64,000 bases of DNA from Puniceicoccaceae bacterium (lineage in GTDB: Bacteria; Verrucomicrobiota; Verrucomicrobiia; Opitutales; Coraliomargaritaceae): contig JAGYJE010000007.1 of the NCBI GenBank assembly GCA_018402305.1, forward strand, positions 1 through 64,000, read 5' to 3'. Positions 25,201 to 32,389 of the stretch are shown in pieces. The notes beneath the pieces were generated by a model. The model was not told the DNA's origin, made no database searches, and saw only the letters and a program-made list of their open reading frames with translations. Numbering within the stretch: the stretch's first letter is position 1; each line of letters begins with the position of its first letter. The translations under genes were made by a program, and so were the position numbers.

Positions 25201-25673
25201 AAGGGCATGGCGCACTGGTCTTTAGTCAGTTCATCGGCGGCCTCGACCAAATGGAGGTCGTGGCGAAGGAACGGGGCATCCAATACCTGCGGATGGACGG
25301 CCAGACGCCGGTGGTGAAGCGCAAAGAAATCGTTCGCTCCTTCCAGAGCGGCGATGGCCCGCCTTTCTTTTTCATCAGTCTGAAGACCGGCGGCGTGGGG
25401 CTCAATTTAACGCGCGCCAACTACGTCTTCCACCTCGATCCGTGGTGGAACCCGGCGGTGGAGAACCAGGCCAGTGACCGCGCGCACCGGATCGGCCAGA
25501 CCCAGGCGGTCTTCGTGCAGCGGCTCATCATGCAACACAGCATCGAAGCCCGCATGTTAGAGCTAAAGGCCCGCAAGGCCGAGCTGTTTCGGCAACTGGT
25601 GGAAGCGCCCGGCGCCCAGTCGGCCAAGGCCGGACTCAGTCGCGACGATTTCGATTACTTGCTGAACGGGTGA
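22251..25673 (+). CDS. SWIM-domain SNF2 family helicase
   Basis: The 1140-residue ATPase begins with a SWIM zinc finger (CDC...GDCVH, about residues 83-98), then a central domain, then a two-lobed SNF2 motor: DDMGLGKT (about 709), DEAH (about 808), LTGTPVENN and the helicase C motif NPAVENQASDRAHRIGQ. SWIM-SNF2 proteins are related to RapA/HepA and probably remodel DNA or RNA polymerase complexes; the precise role is unknown. I choose the ATG at 22251, preceded by GGAGG at 7 bp; an open frame extends 210 bp upstream without homology. It appears to be transcribed alone. Confidence 0.9.
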   Translation: MATPKDIKAEGLEGFEKLELGELYYVANRVYLDRGLALYRQFAVEELRWDSAKKTLTACLPGGSRYPNEVALQVVDGRLKHRCDCATWAKQGDCVHVVAGMAAMFLAVQGKSAGGYAMPDDYAQELRRQLEYRDVGGGGHEADDPLDGERTTIVLTEIERGGELSFFVDGRLPADFLRAFGVELEGNYGFSYQRDFILDEPGEQLKPFLERAKAAGYSVVAVLDEGPCALSLQAQTLTVEIKFVLRGDQVEGSVLFLDGKEQAIDVFTYIPGSGYVLATDGRLHPIDAKDSLALKDLGAGGFRIDVDSFNEQSLTPSAARERALFFVGERKVEPKKSGEAAALIEIDLTAMENAAGEWEAFEFDLFLNFDGCRADLNQLQEILLAPILVPPTGKLLTAKRRVQAFFALVRRVLASECSSADLDLDAYADDYPELFSDKNASSVEETLPALLRLLDAFGAACPVALADEGQARWIRGHFDIRKIAMLLFSMSDVNSRSDLGALAGGSIGLAHPEAGSEALQRIVSVGRALGVGVQFNKQPIRSEPLTIQVESLTAASEIDWFRLHPSIRCGDRTIDQTEWQKLILGQLLIEDKDGSLIVPRLEGDAGGLELLADLLQPRRKKSGGGKDAGDDTLQVSRLEMLDWIMLRKHGVRVTLPPEAESLFASLAEFDAIGSFEKPASLQADLRPYQAQGCAWIDFLYRHRFGACLADDMGLGKTVQTIAFLARYFEKNPEAQDARVLIVLPPSLVFNWQEEFERFAPTLKVVDCLSKSRWKTALQEAQIILTTYDRVRIDLSAMRAHRFDIVVFDEAHNLKNVSAARTKAAARIDRRFTLCLTGTPVENNASEFYSVMTAAVPGIFGTLKEFKEAYRGAPHRILGRSRPFILRRTKEKILKELPKKEEHELFLEMSTLQKEIYTRTVAEVRAEVAEAYEGRPEQQAGIVALAAILRLRQVCVSPELLGKHMPNHAPKFSYMADRLEELNAEGHGALVFSQFIGGLDQMEVVAKERGIQYLRMDGQTPVVKRKEIVRSFQSGDGPPFFFISLKTGGVGLNLTRANYVFHLDPWWNPAVENQASDRAHRIGQTQAVFVQRLIMQHSIEARMLELKARKAELFRQLVEAPGAQSAKAGLSRDDFDYLLNG

Positions 25674-25707
25674 GTTTTCGGGTGAGTTTTGGCCTCGGGC
25701 GGTTGGC

Positions 25708-26094
25708 CTACCAAAGAACCGTAACTGGATATTTGTGAATCAACGGATCCGGGGTGACCAAGCGCATGCCGCCACAAAGCGCACTGGCAATGAGTAGCCG
25801 ATCAAAGGGGTCCCGGTGGTGAGCGGGTAATTTCGCGAGATGCCAGATCGCCTCATCATCGATGGGTGAATAGTCGATGCCGTGACAGTTGAGACCTCTG
25901 CTTATTAACTCTTTCGGAGGAAAGCTTAGGTCCAGCTTTCCCGTTTGATACTTTAGTTGAATCTCCCATGAGGAGACTTGGCTGAGAACCAACTCATTTG
26001 AGGAATCTTCCAGAGCTGTTTTGGCGGCCTCGCTCAAGTGCTTCGTTTGATCAATCAGCCACAAGAAGCAGCAGGTATCCAAGAGAAGTTTCAT
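25708..26094 (-). CDS. PIN-domain toxin paired with Phd antitoxin
   Basis: In this 128-residue protein MKLLLDTCCFLWLID (Asp6), VSSWEIQLKYQTGKL (Glu), HHRDPFDRLLIASAL (Asp) and VTPDPLIHKY form the PIN site of the PIN subgroup that partners with Phd antitoxins. Intact. It overlaps the antitoxin stop by 4 bp. Confidence 0.88.
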   Translation of the reverse strand: MKLLLDTCCFLWLIDQTKHLSEAAKTALEDSSNELVLSQVSSWEIQLKYQTGKLDLSFPPKELISRGLNCHGIDYSPIDDEAIWHLAKLPAHHRDPFDRLLIASALCGGMRLVTPDPLIHKYPVTVLW

Positions 26095-26348
26095 GGCGCG
26101 TGCGGAAGCTGACTATCCATGAAATCGGCCTCAATCGCCTCGTCACTTTGAAAGAAAGAATCGTTGAACGTCACGCAACCACTCAGTTGACCAAGTATTC
26201 GCTTTTTCTGGGGAGCTGTATTTTTTAGCGGACGGATTTCCGCAAACGGTTGGTTGCGGTCACAAAGTATGATCGTTTCGCCCGCTTTGACGCGTTTCGC
26301 GTAGCGGGACAAATGCGTTTTAGCCTCGTTGATATTAATTGTGGTCAT
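26091..26348 (-). CDS. Phd-type antitoxin
   Basis: The 85-residue protein starts MTTININEAKTHLSRYAKRV and continues KAGETIILCDRNQPFAEIRP, the typical Phd N-terminus, followed by a toxin-binding tail (GCVTFNDSFFQSDEAI, FMDS). The Met at 26360 would add MFQN, but it overlaps the -10 element, so the start at 26348 is preferred. Confidence 0.87.
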   Translation of the reverse strand: MTTININEAKTHLSRYAKRVKAGETIILCDRNQPFAEIRPLKNTAPQKKRILGQLSGCVTFNDSFFQSDEAIEADFMDSQLPHAP

Positions 26349-26385
26349 GTTTTGGAACATATGACCATGTTGATGACTAAGTCAA
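26349..26385 (-). promoter_or_regulatory. Promoter of the Phd/PIN module, leaderless type
   Basis: Reading the minus strand, TTGACT (26385-26380), an 18-bp spacer and TATGTT (26361-26356) precede the ATG at 26348 by 7 bp. The inverted repeat AACAT-N6-ATGTT (26356-26371) overlaps the -10 and is a candidate operator. Confidence 0.5.
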
Positions 26386-26404
26386 GGCCTTTTGAGCATC
26401 GACC

Positions 26405-28315
26405 TCAGCGATTCGCCAGCACTTCGGCGAAGGGCACAGCGGCGCAGTGGCCGAAGAGGGGATTGCCGCGCAGGCCGCGCACGGCAGACACGGCGGGCGA
26501 GCTCAGGCCGCAGAGGAAGCGGGCTTGCTGCCGGGGCCGGGCGAGCGCGGTGGAGTGGGCGGCCACGAGGGCATCAAAGCCCGTCAGGTCGAAAGCGCCC
26601 AGGCTCGGGGTGGTGCGCTCAGGCAAGGCCTCCGGTGGCTCACCCTGGCAGACGCTACAATGCCCGCAGGCATCCAATGTCTCACCGAAATACGCCAGTA
26701 AGTTTGCGGTGAGGCAGCCCTGGCCCTGCGCATAGTCCAGCATACGATGGATACGGGCAATCTCCATAGCCTCGTGCTCGGCAAAGCGGGCGGCCATCTC
26801 CTCGCAAAGCGCCCCGGTATCCGGGTCTGCCTGAAGGCGTTCAAAGCGGAGCCGGTAGCCAGCCAGTTGCAGGTCAGTCAGACCCTTCTGCTCCATGCTT
26901 TCGAGGGCGCGCAAAATAACACTCCGGCTTTGTCCGGTGGTGGCGATGGCTTGCTCCATGTCGAGGGTGATCCATTTTTTTGCTTTCTGGCAGCAGGTGA
27001 AGACCTTCTTCAGGAAGGCAGCCTGGGGCGCTTCGTAGTGGCTGAGCAGCGCGCGGCTATCCGACTTCGGCGCAAAGCGGATGCTGCCGTAGTAGGGGCC
27101 TTTGGCGCGAATCACTCCAGCCAGCTCCAACCGGGTCAGCAGGGTGCTGACCACCAGGGGCCGCATGTCAAAGCGCCGCGAAAGATCCGTCAGTGCGATG
27201 TCGATCTCGTCGCCACCGAGCAGCAGCTCATTGAGCAGACTGCGGAGGCTTTCCGCGTCCGGCGTGTCGCCGTAGACGAAGTTCTCCAGAGTAGTGGCAT
27301 CGTCGGGACAGGCGAATAGCTCACAAATCGAAGGCTGCCCGTCGCGTCCCGCCCGGCCGATCTCCTGCATGTAGCTTTCGTAGCCCTTCGACAGGTGGTA
27401 GTGGTAGATGTAGCGGATGTCCGCCTTATCGATGCCCATGCCAAAGGCGATCGTCGCGCAGATGATGGGCGTGCGGCCCTCCATGAAGGCCTCCTGGGCG
27501 GCGACCCGCTTTTCCGAAGCCATGCCCGCGTGATAGGCGGCCGCATTGAAGCCGGATTTTTGCAAATGCTCGGCGACTTCCTCGGCGTGTCGTTGCAAGC
27601 TGACATAAACGATTGTCGCCCCCAGAGGCCGCGCCCGCAAGCGCTCGACGAGTCGGTCCGGGCGGTCCGCGTCCTGGCAGGCCGTGACGCGGAGTTCCAG
27701 GTTGGAGCGGTAGAAGCCCGTGTTGACCAGATCCTCGGCGGCGATGCCAAAGGCCGTTGCCATATCCTGCGCCACCTGGGGTGTGGCGGTGGCGGTGAGG
27801 GCAAGGACGCGTTCGACTTTGAGCGATTTCGCGGCGTCGGCCAGCTTCAGGTAGTCCGGCCGGAAGTTGTGGCCCCATGCCGAGATACAGTGGGCTTCGT
27901 CGACCGCGAGCAGGCTGATCGTCTGTCCTCGGATCAGATTCAGGAAGCGCTCGTTGCTCAGGCGCTCCGGTGCGACGAAGAGAAGCTTAACCCGTCCGGC
28001 GCGGATGTCCTCGGTGACACGGCGGTAGTCGTCCTCCTCCAGGCTGGAGTCGAGTCGCTCCGCCTGGATGCCTTTGACGCGGAGGCTGTCGATCTGGTCC
28101 TTCATCAGCGCCAGGAGCGGGGAAATCACCAGCGTGAGCCCGGGCAGCAGGAGAGAGGGCAATTGGTAGCAAAGGCTTTTGCCTGAGCCCGTCGGAAAGA
28201 TCGCCCCCGCGCTGCGGCCCGCCAGGAGGGCGTCGATGACGGCTTCCTGCCCGGGGCGAAAGGCATCGAAGCCAAAGCGTTCTTGAAGGAGGGTGCTTGT
28301 GGTTTGGTAAGACAT
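26405..28315 (-). CDS. recQ: ATP-dependent DNA helicase RecQ
   Basis: From the ATG at 28315 the protein has 636 residues. [20 protein letters not shown] (motif 0 aromatic Gln region), [17 protein letters not shown] (Walker A), [13 protein letters not shown] (DEAH), [18 protein letters not shown] and [10 protein letters not shown] (motif VI) identify RecQ. The RQC zinc-binding cysteines are [13 protein letters not shown] and ACGHCSVC. A canonical HRDC domain is not evident in the last 80 residues. A longer upstream frame adds 70 low-complexity residues and is rejected. It unwinds DNA in recombination repair. Confidence 0.93.
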   Translation of the reverse strand: MSYQTTSTLLQERFGFDAFRPGQEAVIDALLAGRSAGAIFPTGSGKSLCYQLPSLLLPGLTLVISPLLALMKDQIDSLRVKGIQAERLDSSLEEDDYRRVTEDIRAGRVKLLFVAPERLSNERFLNLIRGQTISLLAVDEAHCISAWGHNFRPDYLKLADAAKSLKVERVLALTATATPQVAQDMATAFGIAAEDLVNTGFYRSNLELRVTACQDADRPDRLVERLRARPLGATIVYVSLQRHAEEVAEHLQKSGFNAAAYHAGMASEKRVAAQEAFMEGRTPIICATIAFGMGIDKADIRYIYHYHLSKGYESYMQEIGRAGRDGQPSICELFACPDDATTLENFVYGDTPDAESLRSLLNELLLGGDEIDIALTDLSRRFDMRPLVVSTLLTRLELAGVIRAKGPYYGSIRFAPKSDSRALLSHYEAPQAAFLKKVFTCCQKAKKWITLDMEQAIATTGQSRSVILRALESMEQKGLTDLQLAGYRLRFERLQADPDTGALCEEMAARFAEHEAMEIARIHRMLDYAQGQGCLTANLLAYFGETLDACGHCSVCQGEPPEALPERTTPSLGAFDLTGFDALVAAHSTALARPRQQARFLCGLSSPAVSAVRGLRGNPLFGHCAAVPFAEVLANR

Positions 28316-28415
28316 GCGGTGTTGATGGATTGATCGTCGAGCCTGCCAGCAGCAAACGGCGCTGACAACCGTTTCTTTAAAAAGCGTTTCAACGCGGCTG
28401 CTGACCGCTCTAGGA

Positions 28416-28568
28416 TTACGACTTGCCGAAGGGTTTGTTGGCCGGGCAGTTGGCACGCGGGCAGGCGCAGCGCTTTCCGGTCTTGTGGTTCGGCTTGAAG
28501 ACCCGGCAGAGGTAGGCGATGGCACCGAGTATGCAGAGGGCGACCAGAACTGTGTCTAAGCGATTCAT
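28416..28568 (-). CDS. FeoB-associated Cys-rich membrane peptide
   Basis: The 50-residue peptide has one N-terminal membrane helix ([20 protein letters not shown]) and a cytoplasmic Cys-rich tail ([12 protein letters not shown]). It starts 9 bp after the feoB stop on the same strand. Small Cys-rich proteins in this position (FeoB-associated family, FeoC-like role) are common in Gram-negative and anaerobic bacteria. Metal binding by the three tail cysteines is inferred. Confidence 0.7.
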   Translation of the reverse strand: MNRLDTVLVALCILGAIAYLCRVFKPNHKTGKRCACPRANCPANKPFGKS

Positions 28569-28576
28569 TGCGTGGT

Positions 28577-30790
28577 TTAGAAAAGCATTCCGATTTGATA
28601 GACAGCCACCGCCGCAACCCAAGCTAGCAAGGTCAGGGCGCAAAAGCTGCCTGCCGACCACCACCCATTCAGCTCTTTGGCAATCACGGCTAGCGTCGCG
28701 CCGCATTGCATGCAGAGCGCGAAAAAGATCATAATGGAGAGCGCCACCGGGATATTGAAAACCGGCTCGCCTTGGCGGGGACCGGCATCCCATTTGGCGT
28801 TGCTGAGGGTCGTGCGGAGGTCGCTTGAGTTTTCGTCGACCTCGTCTCCCAAGGCGTAAATAATGCCGAGCGTTGAGATAATGATCTCCCGGGCCGGGAA
28901 GCTCGCCAGCACCCCGACGGTGATCTTCCAATCGTAGCCAGCGGGTGCGAAGATCGGTTGAACCATTTTCCCGAAGCGGCCCATGTAGCTTTGCTCGAGG
29001 TAGCGTGCCGCGATTTGTGCGTCCAATTCGGCCTGCTGGCTTTCGTCGAGACTCGCTTTGCCCTCTTGTGAACTGAGGCGCCCTTCGGTTATTTGACTGA
29101 TAAACTGCGTCCGGGTATCCGCCGCAATCGACTCGGGGCGAGGGAAGTAAAGCAAGGCCCAGATTACAATGGTCATGGCGAAGATGACCGTTCCGGCGCG
29201 CACGACAAATTCCTTTCCGCTCTCATACATGCGCAGGAGAACGAGCTTGAGTTGCGGCACCCGGTAGCGGGGCAGCTCCATGACAAAGGGCATCGGTGCG
29301 CGGCCTTTGTCGATGGAGCGGTGTAAGAGCCAGGCGAGCGGTGCGGCGACCAGTGCGCCCACGAAGTGCATGGCAAAGAGGGCGGTGCCCGCCACACTTG
29401 GTCCGTAGACCGGTTCGATGAAGGCACCGATGAGGAGCAGGTAAACCGGGAGCCGGGCGGAGCAGCTCATGAGTGGGGCAACGAGGATCGTGATGAGCCG
29501 GGCCTTGTTGTCGTTAATCGTGCGCGTGGCCATGATGCCTGGTATGGCGCAGGCGAAACTTGTGAGCAGTGGGACAAAGCTCTTCCCATTGAGGCCACAC
29601 CACTGGAAGCACTTGTCCATAAGGAAGGCGGCGCGCGCCATGTAGCCGGTCGCTTCGAGTAGCGCGATGAAGAAAAAGAGCACGAGAATCTGCGGTAAAA
29701 AGACGAGAAAGGCACCCACGCCCCCGATGATCCCATCGACAACAAGACTCTGTAGCATGGGAGTGCCCACCAGTGCGCCGGCAGCGATGCCCTGCAGCCA
29801 GCCCACGACACCCTCGATCAAATCCATGGCCGGGCCGGCCCAGCTGTAGACCGATTGGAAAACGACATACATCATCCCCACGAAAACGAGCAGGCCCCAG
29901 AATTTGTGCAGGAGCAACTGATCGATGCTCTCGGAGGTGCTGCGCTTTTTCATGAGGGCCTGCCGCTCCAGCACGTCGTTGAGCAGGGGGTTCAAAAAGC
30001 GGTAGCGGAGGGTCGATTCCGCGGCATCGGGCTGGAAGCCGTCTTTGTAGAGCTGCTCGCGGGCAGCCCGGATGATTGGATCGTGCGTGGCGGACGGGCT
30101 CTGCAGGCGGTCCCGCACGGCGCTGTTTCGGTCAAAGAGCAAGCGCTGGAGTTCGCCGTCGCGCAGCGATTCCCCGTGGGTCTCCACGAGCGCGTCGCGC
30201 AGCGATTTGAGTGCCGTCTGCACCGCCTTGGGCCACTGCGGGCGTGCCATGAGCGGTTTTGTATGCAGGGCCTGCTCGACTGCCTTGCCCAAGTCAATCG
30301 TGCCGCTTTTCCGCTTGGCCACGGTCGGCACCACGGGCACGCCGAGCCGTTGCGCCAGTAGTTTACTGTCGATCTGCAGCCCCTTTTTTTCCGCCACATC
30401 CCAGCAGTTGAGGGCAATCACCATCGGAACGCCCAGCTCCGATGCCTGGGACGCGAGAAAGAGATTGCGCCGCAAATTTTCCACATCGACCACCACGACG
30501 ACCAGGTCGGGTGCCCTCCCAGCCAAGCCATGACCGGTCATGACGTCGACCGCGACCCGCTCATCGAGGGAGTTTGCGCTCAAGCTGTAGGTCCCGGGCA
30601 GGTCGATCAGCTCCACCTCCTGGCCGCTTTGGGGCATCTGCCAGATCCCCGTTTTCTTCTCAACCGTAACTCCCGAGTAGTTGCCAACGCGCTGCCGCAG
30701 ACCGGTCAGCGTATTAAAAAGGGAGGTCTTGCCCGTGTTGGGATTGCCGATCAGCGCGATGCGCAGCGGCGGCCTCAGGGCTTCGCTCAT
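28577..30790 (-). CDS. feoB: Ferrous iron transport protein B
   Basis: In this 737-residue GTPase-permease the N-terminal G domain has GNPNTGKTS (G1), the YSGVTVEKKTG switch I region, DLPGTYSL (G3) and NCWD (G4, here N-C-W-D rather than N-x-x-D with M). The C-terminal part has two Gate domains, each with a conserved Cys (SCSARLPVYLLLIGAF and FPAREIIISTLG) and about eight membrane helices. It imports Fe2+ across the inner membrane. Its start overlaps the feoA stop by 4 bp. Regulated through the Fur-like box upstream of feoA. Confidence 0.95.
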   Translation of the reverse strand: MSEALRPPLRIALIGNPNTGKTSLFNTLTGLRQRVGNYSGVTVEKKTGIWQMPQSGQEVELIDLPGTYSLSANSLDERVAVDVMTGHGLAGRAPDLVVVVVDVENLRRNLFLASQASELGVPMVIALNCWDVAEKKGLQIDSKLLAQRLGVPVVPTVAKRKSGTIDLGKAVEQALHTKPLMARPQWPKAVQTALKSLRDALVETHGESLRDGELQRLLFDRNSAVRDRLQSPSATHDPIIRAAREQLYKDGFQPDAAESTLRYRFLNPLLNDVLERQALMKKRSTSESIDQLLLHKFWGLLVFVGMMYVVFQSVYSWAGPAMDLIEGVVGWLQGIAAGALVGTPMLQSLVVDGIIGGVGAFLVFLPQILVLFFFIALLEATGYMARAAFLMDKCFQWCGLNGKSFVPLLTSFACAIPGIMATRTINDNKARLITILVAPLMSCSARLPVYLLLIGAFIEPVYGPSVAGTALFAMHFVGALVAAPLAWLLHRSIDKGRAPMPFVMELPRYRVPQLKLVLLRMYESGKEFVVRAGTVIFAMTIVIWALLYFPRPESIAADTRTQFISQITEGRLSSQEGKASLDESQQAELDAQIAARYLEQSYMGRFGKMVQPIFAPAGYDWKITVGVLASFPAREIIISTLGIIYALGDEVDENSSDLRTTLSNAKWDAGPRQGEPVFNIPVALSIMIFFALCMQCGATLAVIAKELNGWWSAGSFCALTLLAWVAAVAVYQIGMLF

Positions 30791-31014
30791 CGGATCGCCT
30801 CCACCTCGACGTGGGCGGCGTCGCGCAGTCGAAGGCTGATTTGACAGCCATTAAACTCGACCGCAATCGGGTCCCCCAGCGGGGCCTCGTGGACGAGCCG
30901 AATCTCCTGGTCCGGAAGAAGGCCCATCGACATGAGCCGCTGGACGCACTCGTTACAGCAGTCTAGGTTCTTTACCTGGAAAAAGCCACCTCTTTGGATC
31001 TCGTCGAGTCGCAT
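30787..31014 (-). CDS. feoA: Ferrous iron transport protein A
   Basis: The 75-residue SH3-like protein contains CVQRLMSMGLLPDQEIRLVH and GDPIAVEFNGCQISLRLRDA, the FeoA fold. It stimulates FeoB. The N-terminal NLDCCNEC is unusually Cys-rich for FeoA. It is the first gene of the feoA-feoB-Cys-rich peptide operon. Confidence 0.92.
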   Translation of the reverse strand: MRLDEIQRGGFFQVKNLDCCNECVQRLMSMGLLPDQEIRLVHEAPLGDPIAVEFNGCQISLRLRDAAHVEVEAIR

Positions 31015-31064
31015 GGTTCAGTCTTTGGTTCGCAAACCCAGAGCAACTCAAGCCGCGACCACAT

Positions 31065-31093
31065 TGTCAATCGAAATGAGAGCGTGTCTCATT
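31065..31093 (-). promoter_or_regulatory. Fur-box-like palindrome upstream of feoA
   Basis: AATGAGAGCGTGTCTCATT (31075-31093) is a perfect 7-5-7 inverted repeat. Its half sites AATGAGA/TCTCATT match classic Fur boxes in size and outer sequence. It lies 61 bp upstream of the feoA ATG, directly next to a TTGACA hexamer (31070-31065 on the minus strand). Iron-responsive repression is the inference. Confidence 0.6.
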
Positions 31094-31099
31094 AGGGCT

Positions 31100-31627
31100 T
31101 CAGCTAAAGCGTGCCTTGTGCCCCCGCGACACGGCCACGTATTTCTCAGCGAGCCCCCTGAGGCCGTCGCGTTCGCTTGGGTTTAGGGTGCGCACGACTT
31201 TGGCGGGGGAGCCGAGCACGAGGGACCCCTCCGGGATTTGAGTGCCCTTGGTTACCAGCGCCCCGGCGCCGACGATGGACTGGGCTCCAATCACCGCGCC
31301 ATCCAGCACGGTGGCCTGCATCCCGATGAGGCACTCGTCGCCGATCTCGCAGGCATGGATCATGGCGGCGTGCCCGATCGTGACGTAACGGCCGATCCGC
31401 ACACCGAAGTCGTCGGCGAGGTGGACGATCGTTCCATCCTGCACGTTGGAGCCCTCGCCAATGTGGATCGTGTTAATATCACCCCGCAGCACGGCGTTGT
31501 GCCAGATGCTGGTATTTTTGGCCAAATGGACGGCCCCGATCACGATGGCGCCAGCGGCGATGTAGGCGCTGGGGTCGATCTGCGGTTTTTGGTCGAGGTA
31601 GGTCTCGAGGCGTTCCCGAAGGTTCAT
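31100..31627 (-). CDS. Gamma-class carbonic anhydrase family protein
   Basis: The 175-residue left-handed beta-helix protein shows hexapeptide repeats throughout (for example IGAVHLAKNTSIWHNAVLRG, IGRYVTIGHAAMIHACEIGD). The three metal-ligand histidines (VHLADD, GHAAMIH) and Arg in VLRGD are present. This is the YrdA/PaaY/CaiE group; carbonic anhydrase activity is variable in the family. It is 4 bp from the rpe stop, so they are probably one transcript. Confidence 0.88.
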   Translation of the reverse strand: MNLRERLETYLDQKPQIDPSAYIAAGAIVIGAVHLAKNTSIWHNAVLRGDINTIHIGEGSNVQDGTIVHLADDFGVRIGRYVTIGHAAMIHACEIGDECLIGMQATVLDGAVIGAQSIVGAGALVTKGTQIPEGSLVLGSPAKVVRTLNPSERDGLRGLAEKYVAVSRGHKARFS

Positions 31628-31631
31628 CGGC

Positions 31632-32294
31632 TTATTTTCCCGTCACGGTTTGAATGAAAGCCGCCTGGTCCGGCGCTTTAAAAAAGGCCGTGCCTGCGAC
31701 CAGGGTATCCGCACCGCGGGCGGTGCAGAGCGCGGCGGTTTCAAGATCGATCCCACCGTCGACTTCCAGGCGGTAGTTCAGGCCCAGTTCGCAGCGCCAT
31801 TGATCGAACTGCTCAATCTTTGGCAGCACGTCGTGGCGGAAGCGCTGCCCGCCAAAGCCGGGCTGGACTGTCATGAGCAAAACAATGTCGCAAAGCGGCA
31901 GATAGGCCTTGCCCGCGTCGGCGCAGGTATCCGGGTTGAGGACGATCCCGCAGCGGCAGCCCTTGGATTTGATTTCGCGGAGCGTTGCTTCGACCGGATA
32001 ATCGGGCTCGACGTGGATGGTGATTTGCTCGGCACCGGCATCGAGGAAGGCATCGATGTAGCGATGCGGATTGTCCAACATGAGGTGGACATCGAAGAAA
32101 CATTTGGAATCCGGGCGCAGCGCCTTCACCGTCTGCGGACCGAAACTAAGATTGGGCACGAAATGGCCATCCATAATATCGAGATGCACCCACTCCAGAG
32201 GGGCGCTTTCGATGACTTGGAGACTGCTGCGCAGATTCGCATGGTCTCCAGCCAGCAGGGAAGGGGCAAGTATCGTTTTGTGCGGACTGGGCAT
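31632..32294 (-). CDS. rpe: Ribulose-phosphate 3-epimerase
   Basis: The 220-residue TIM barrel starts at 32294 (MPSPHKTILAPSLLAGDHAN). Signatures: VHLDIMDGHFVPNLSFGP, FFDVHLMLDNP, VLLMTVQPGFGGQRF and LEVDGGI, with the metal-binding His and Asp residues all present. It interconverts ribulose 5-phosphate and xylulose 5-phosphate in the pentose phosphate pathway. The 43 residues of upstream open frame lack homology. Confidence 0.95.
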   Translation of the reverse strand: MPSPHKTILAPSLLAGDHANLRSSLQVIESAPLEWVHLDIMDGHFVPNLSFGPQTVKALRPDSKCFFDVHLMLDNPHRYIDAFLDAGAEQITIHVEPDYPVEATLREIKSKGCRCGIVLNPDTCADAGKAYLPLCDIVLLMTVQPGFGGQRFRHDVLPKIEQFDQWRCELGLNYRLEVDGGIDLETAALCTARGADTLVAGTAFFKAPDQAAFIQTVTGK

Positions 32295-32389
32295 GGCATC
32301 GAGTTCAACTGACGCGTGAAATCTTGGCAAGCCGCCATTTGATTGAGGGTGTTGACTTATGGGGCGGTGCGCGAAACGTTTGTGGTGTG

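Noticed and set aside
28316-28525. 70-residue N-terminal extension of RecQ
   Set aside because: Pro/Ser/Arg-rich, without homology; it overlaps the small Cys-rich gene region in another frame.
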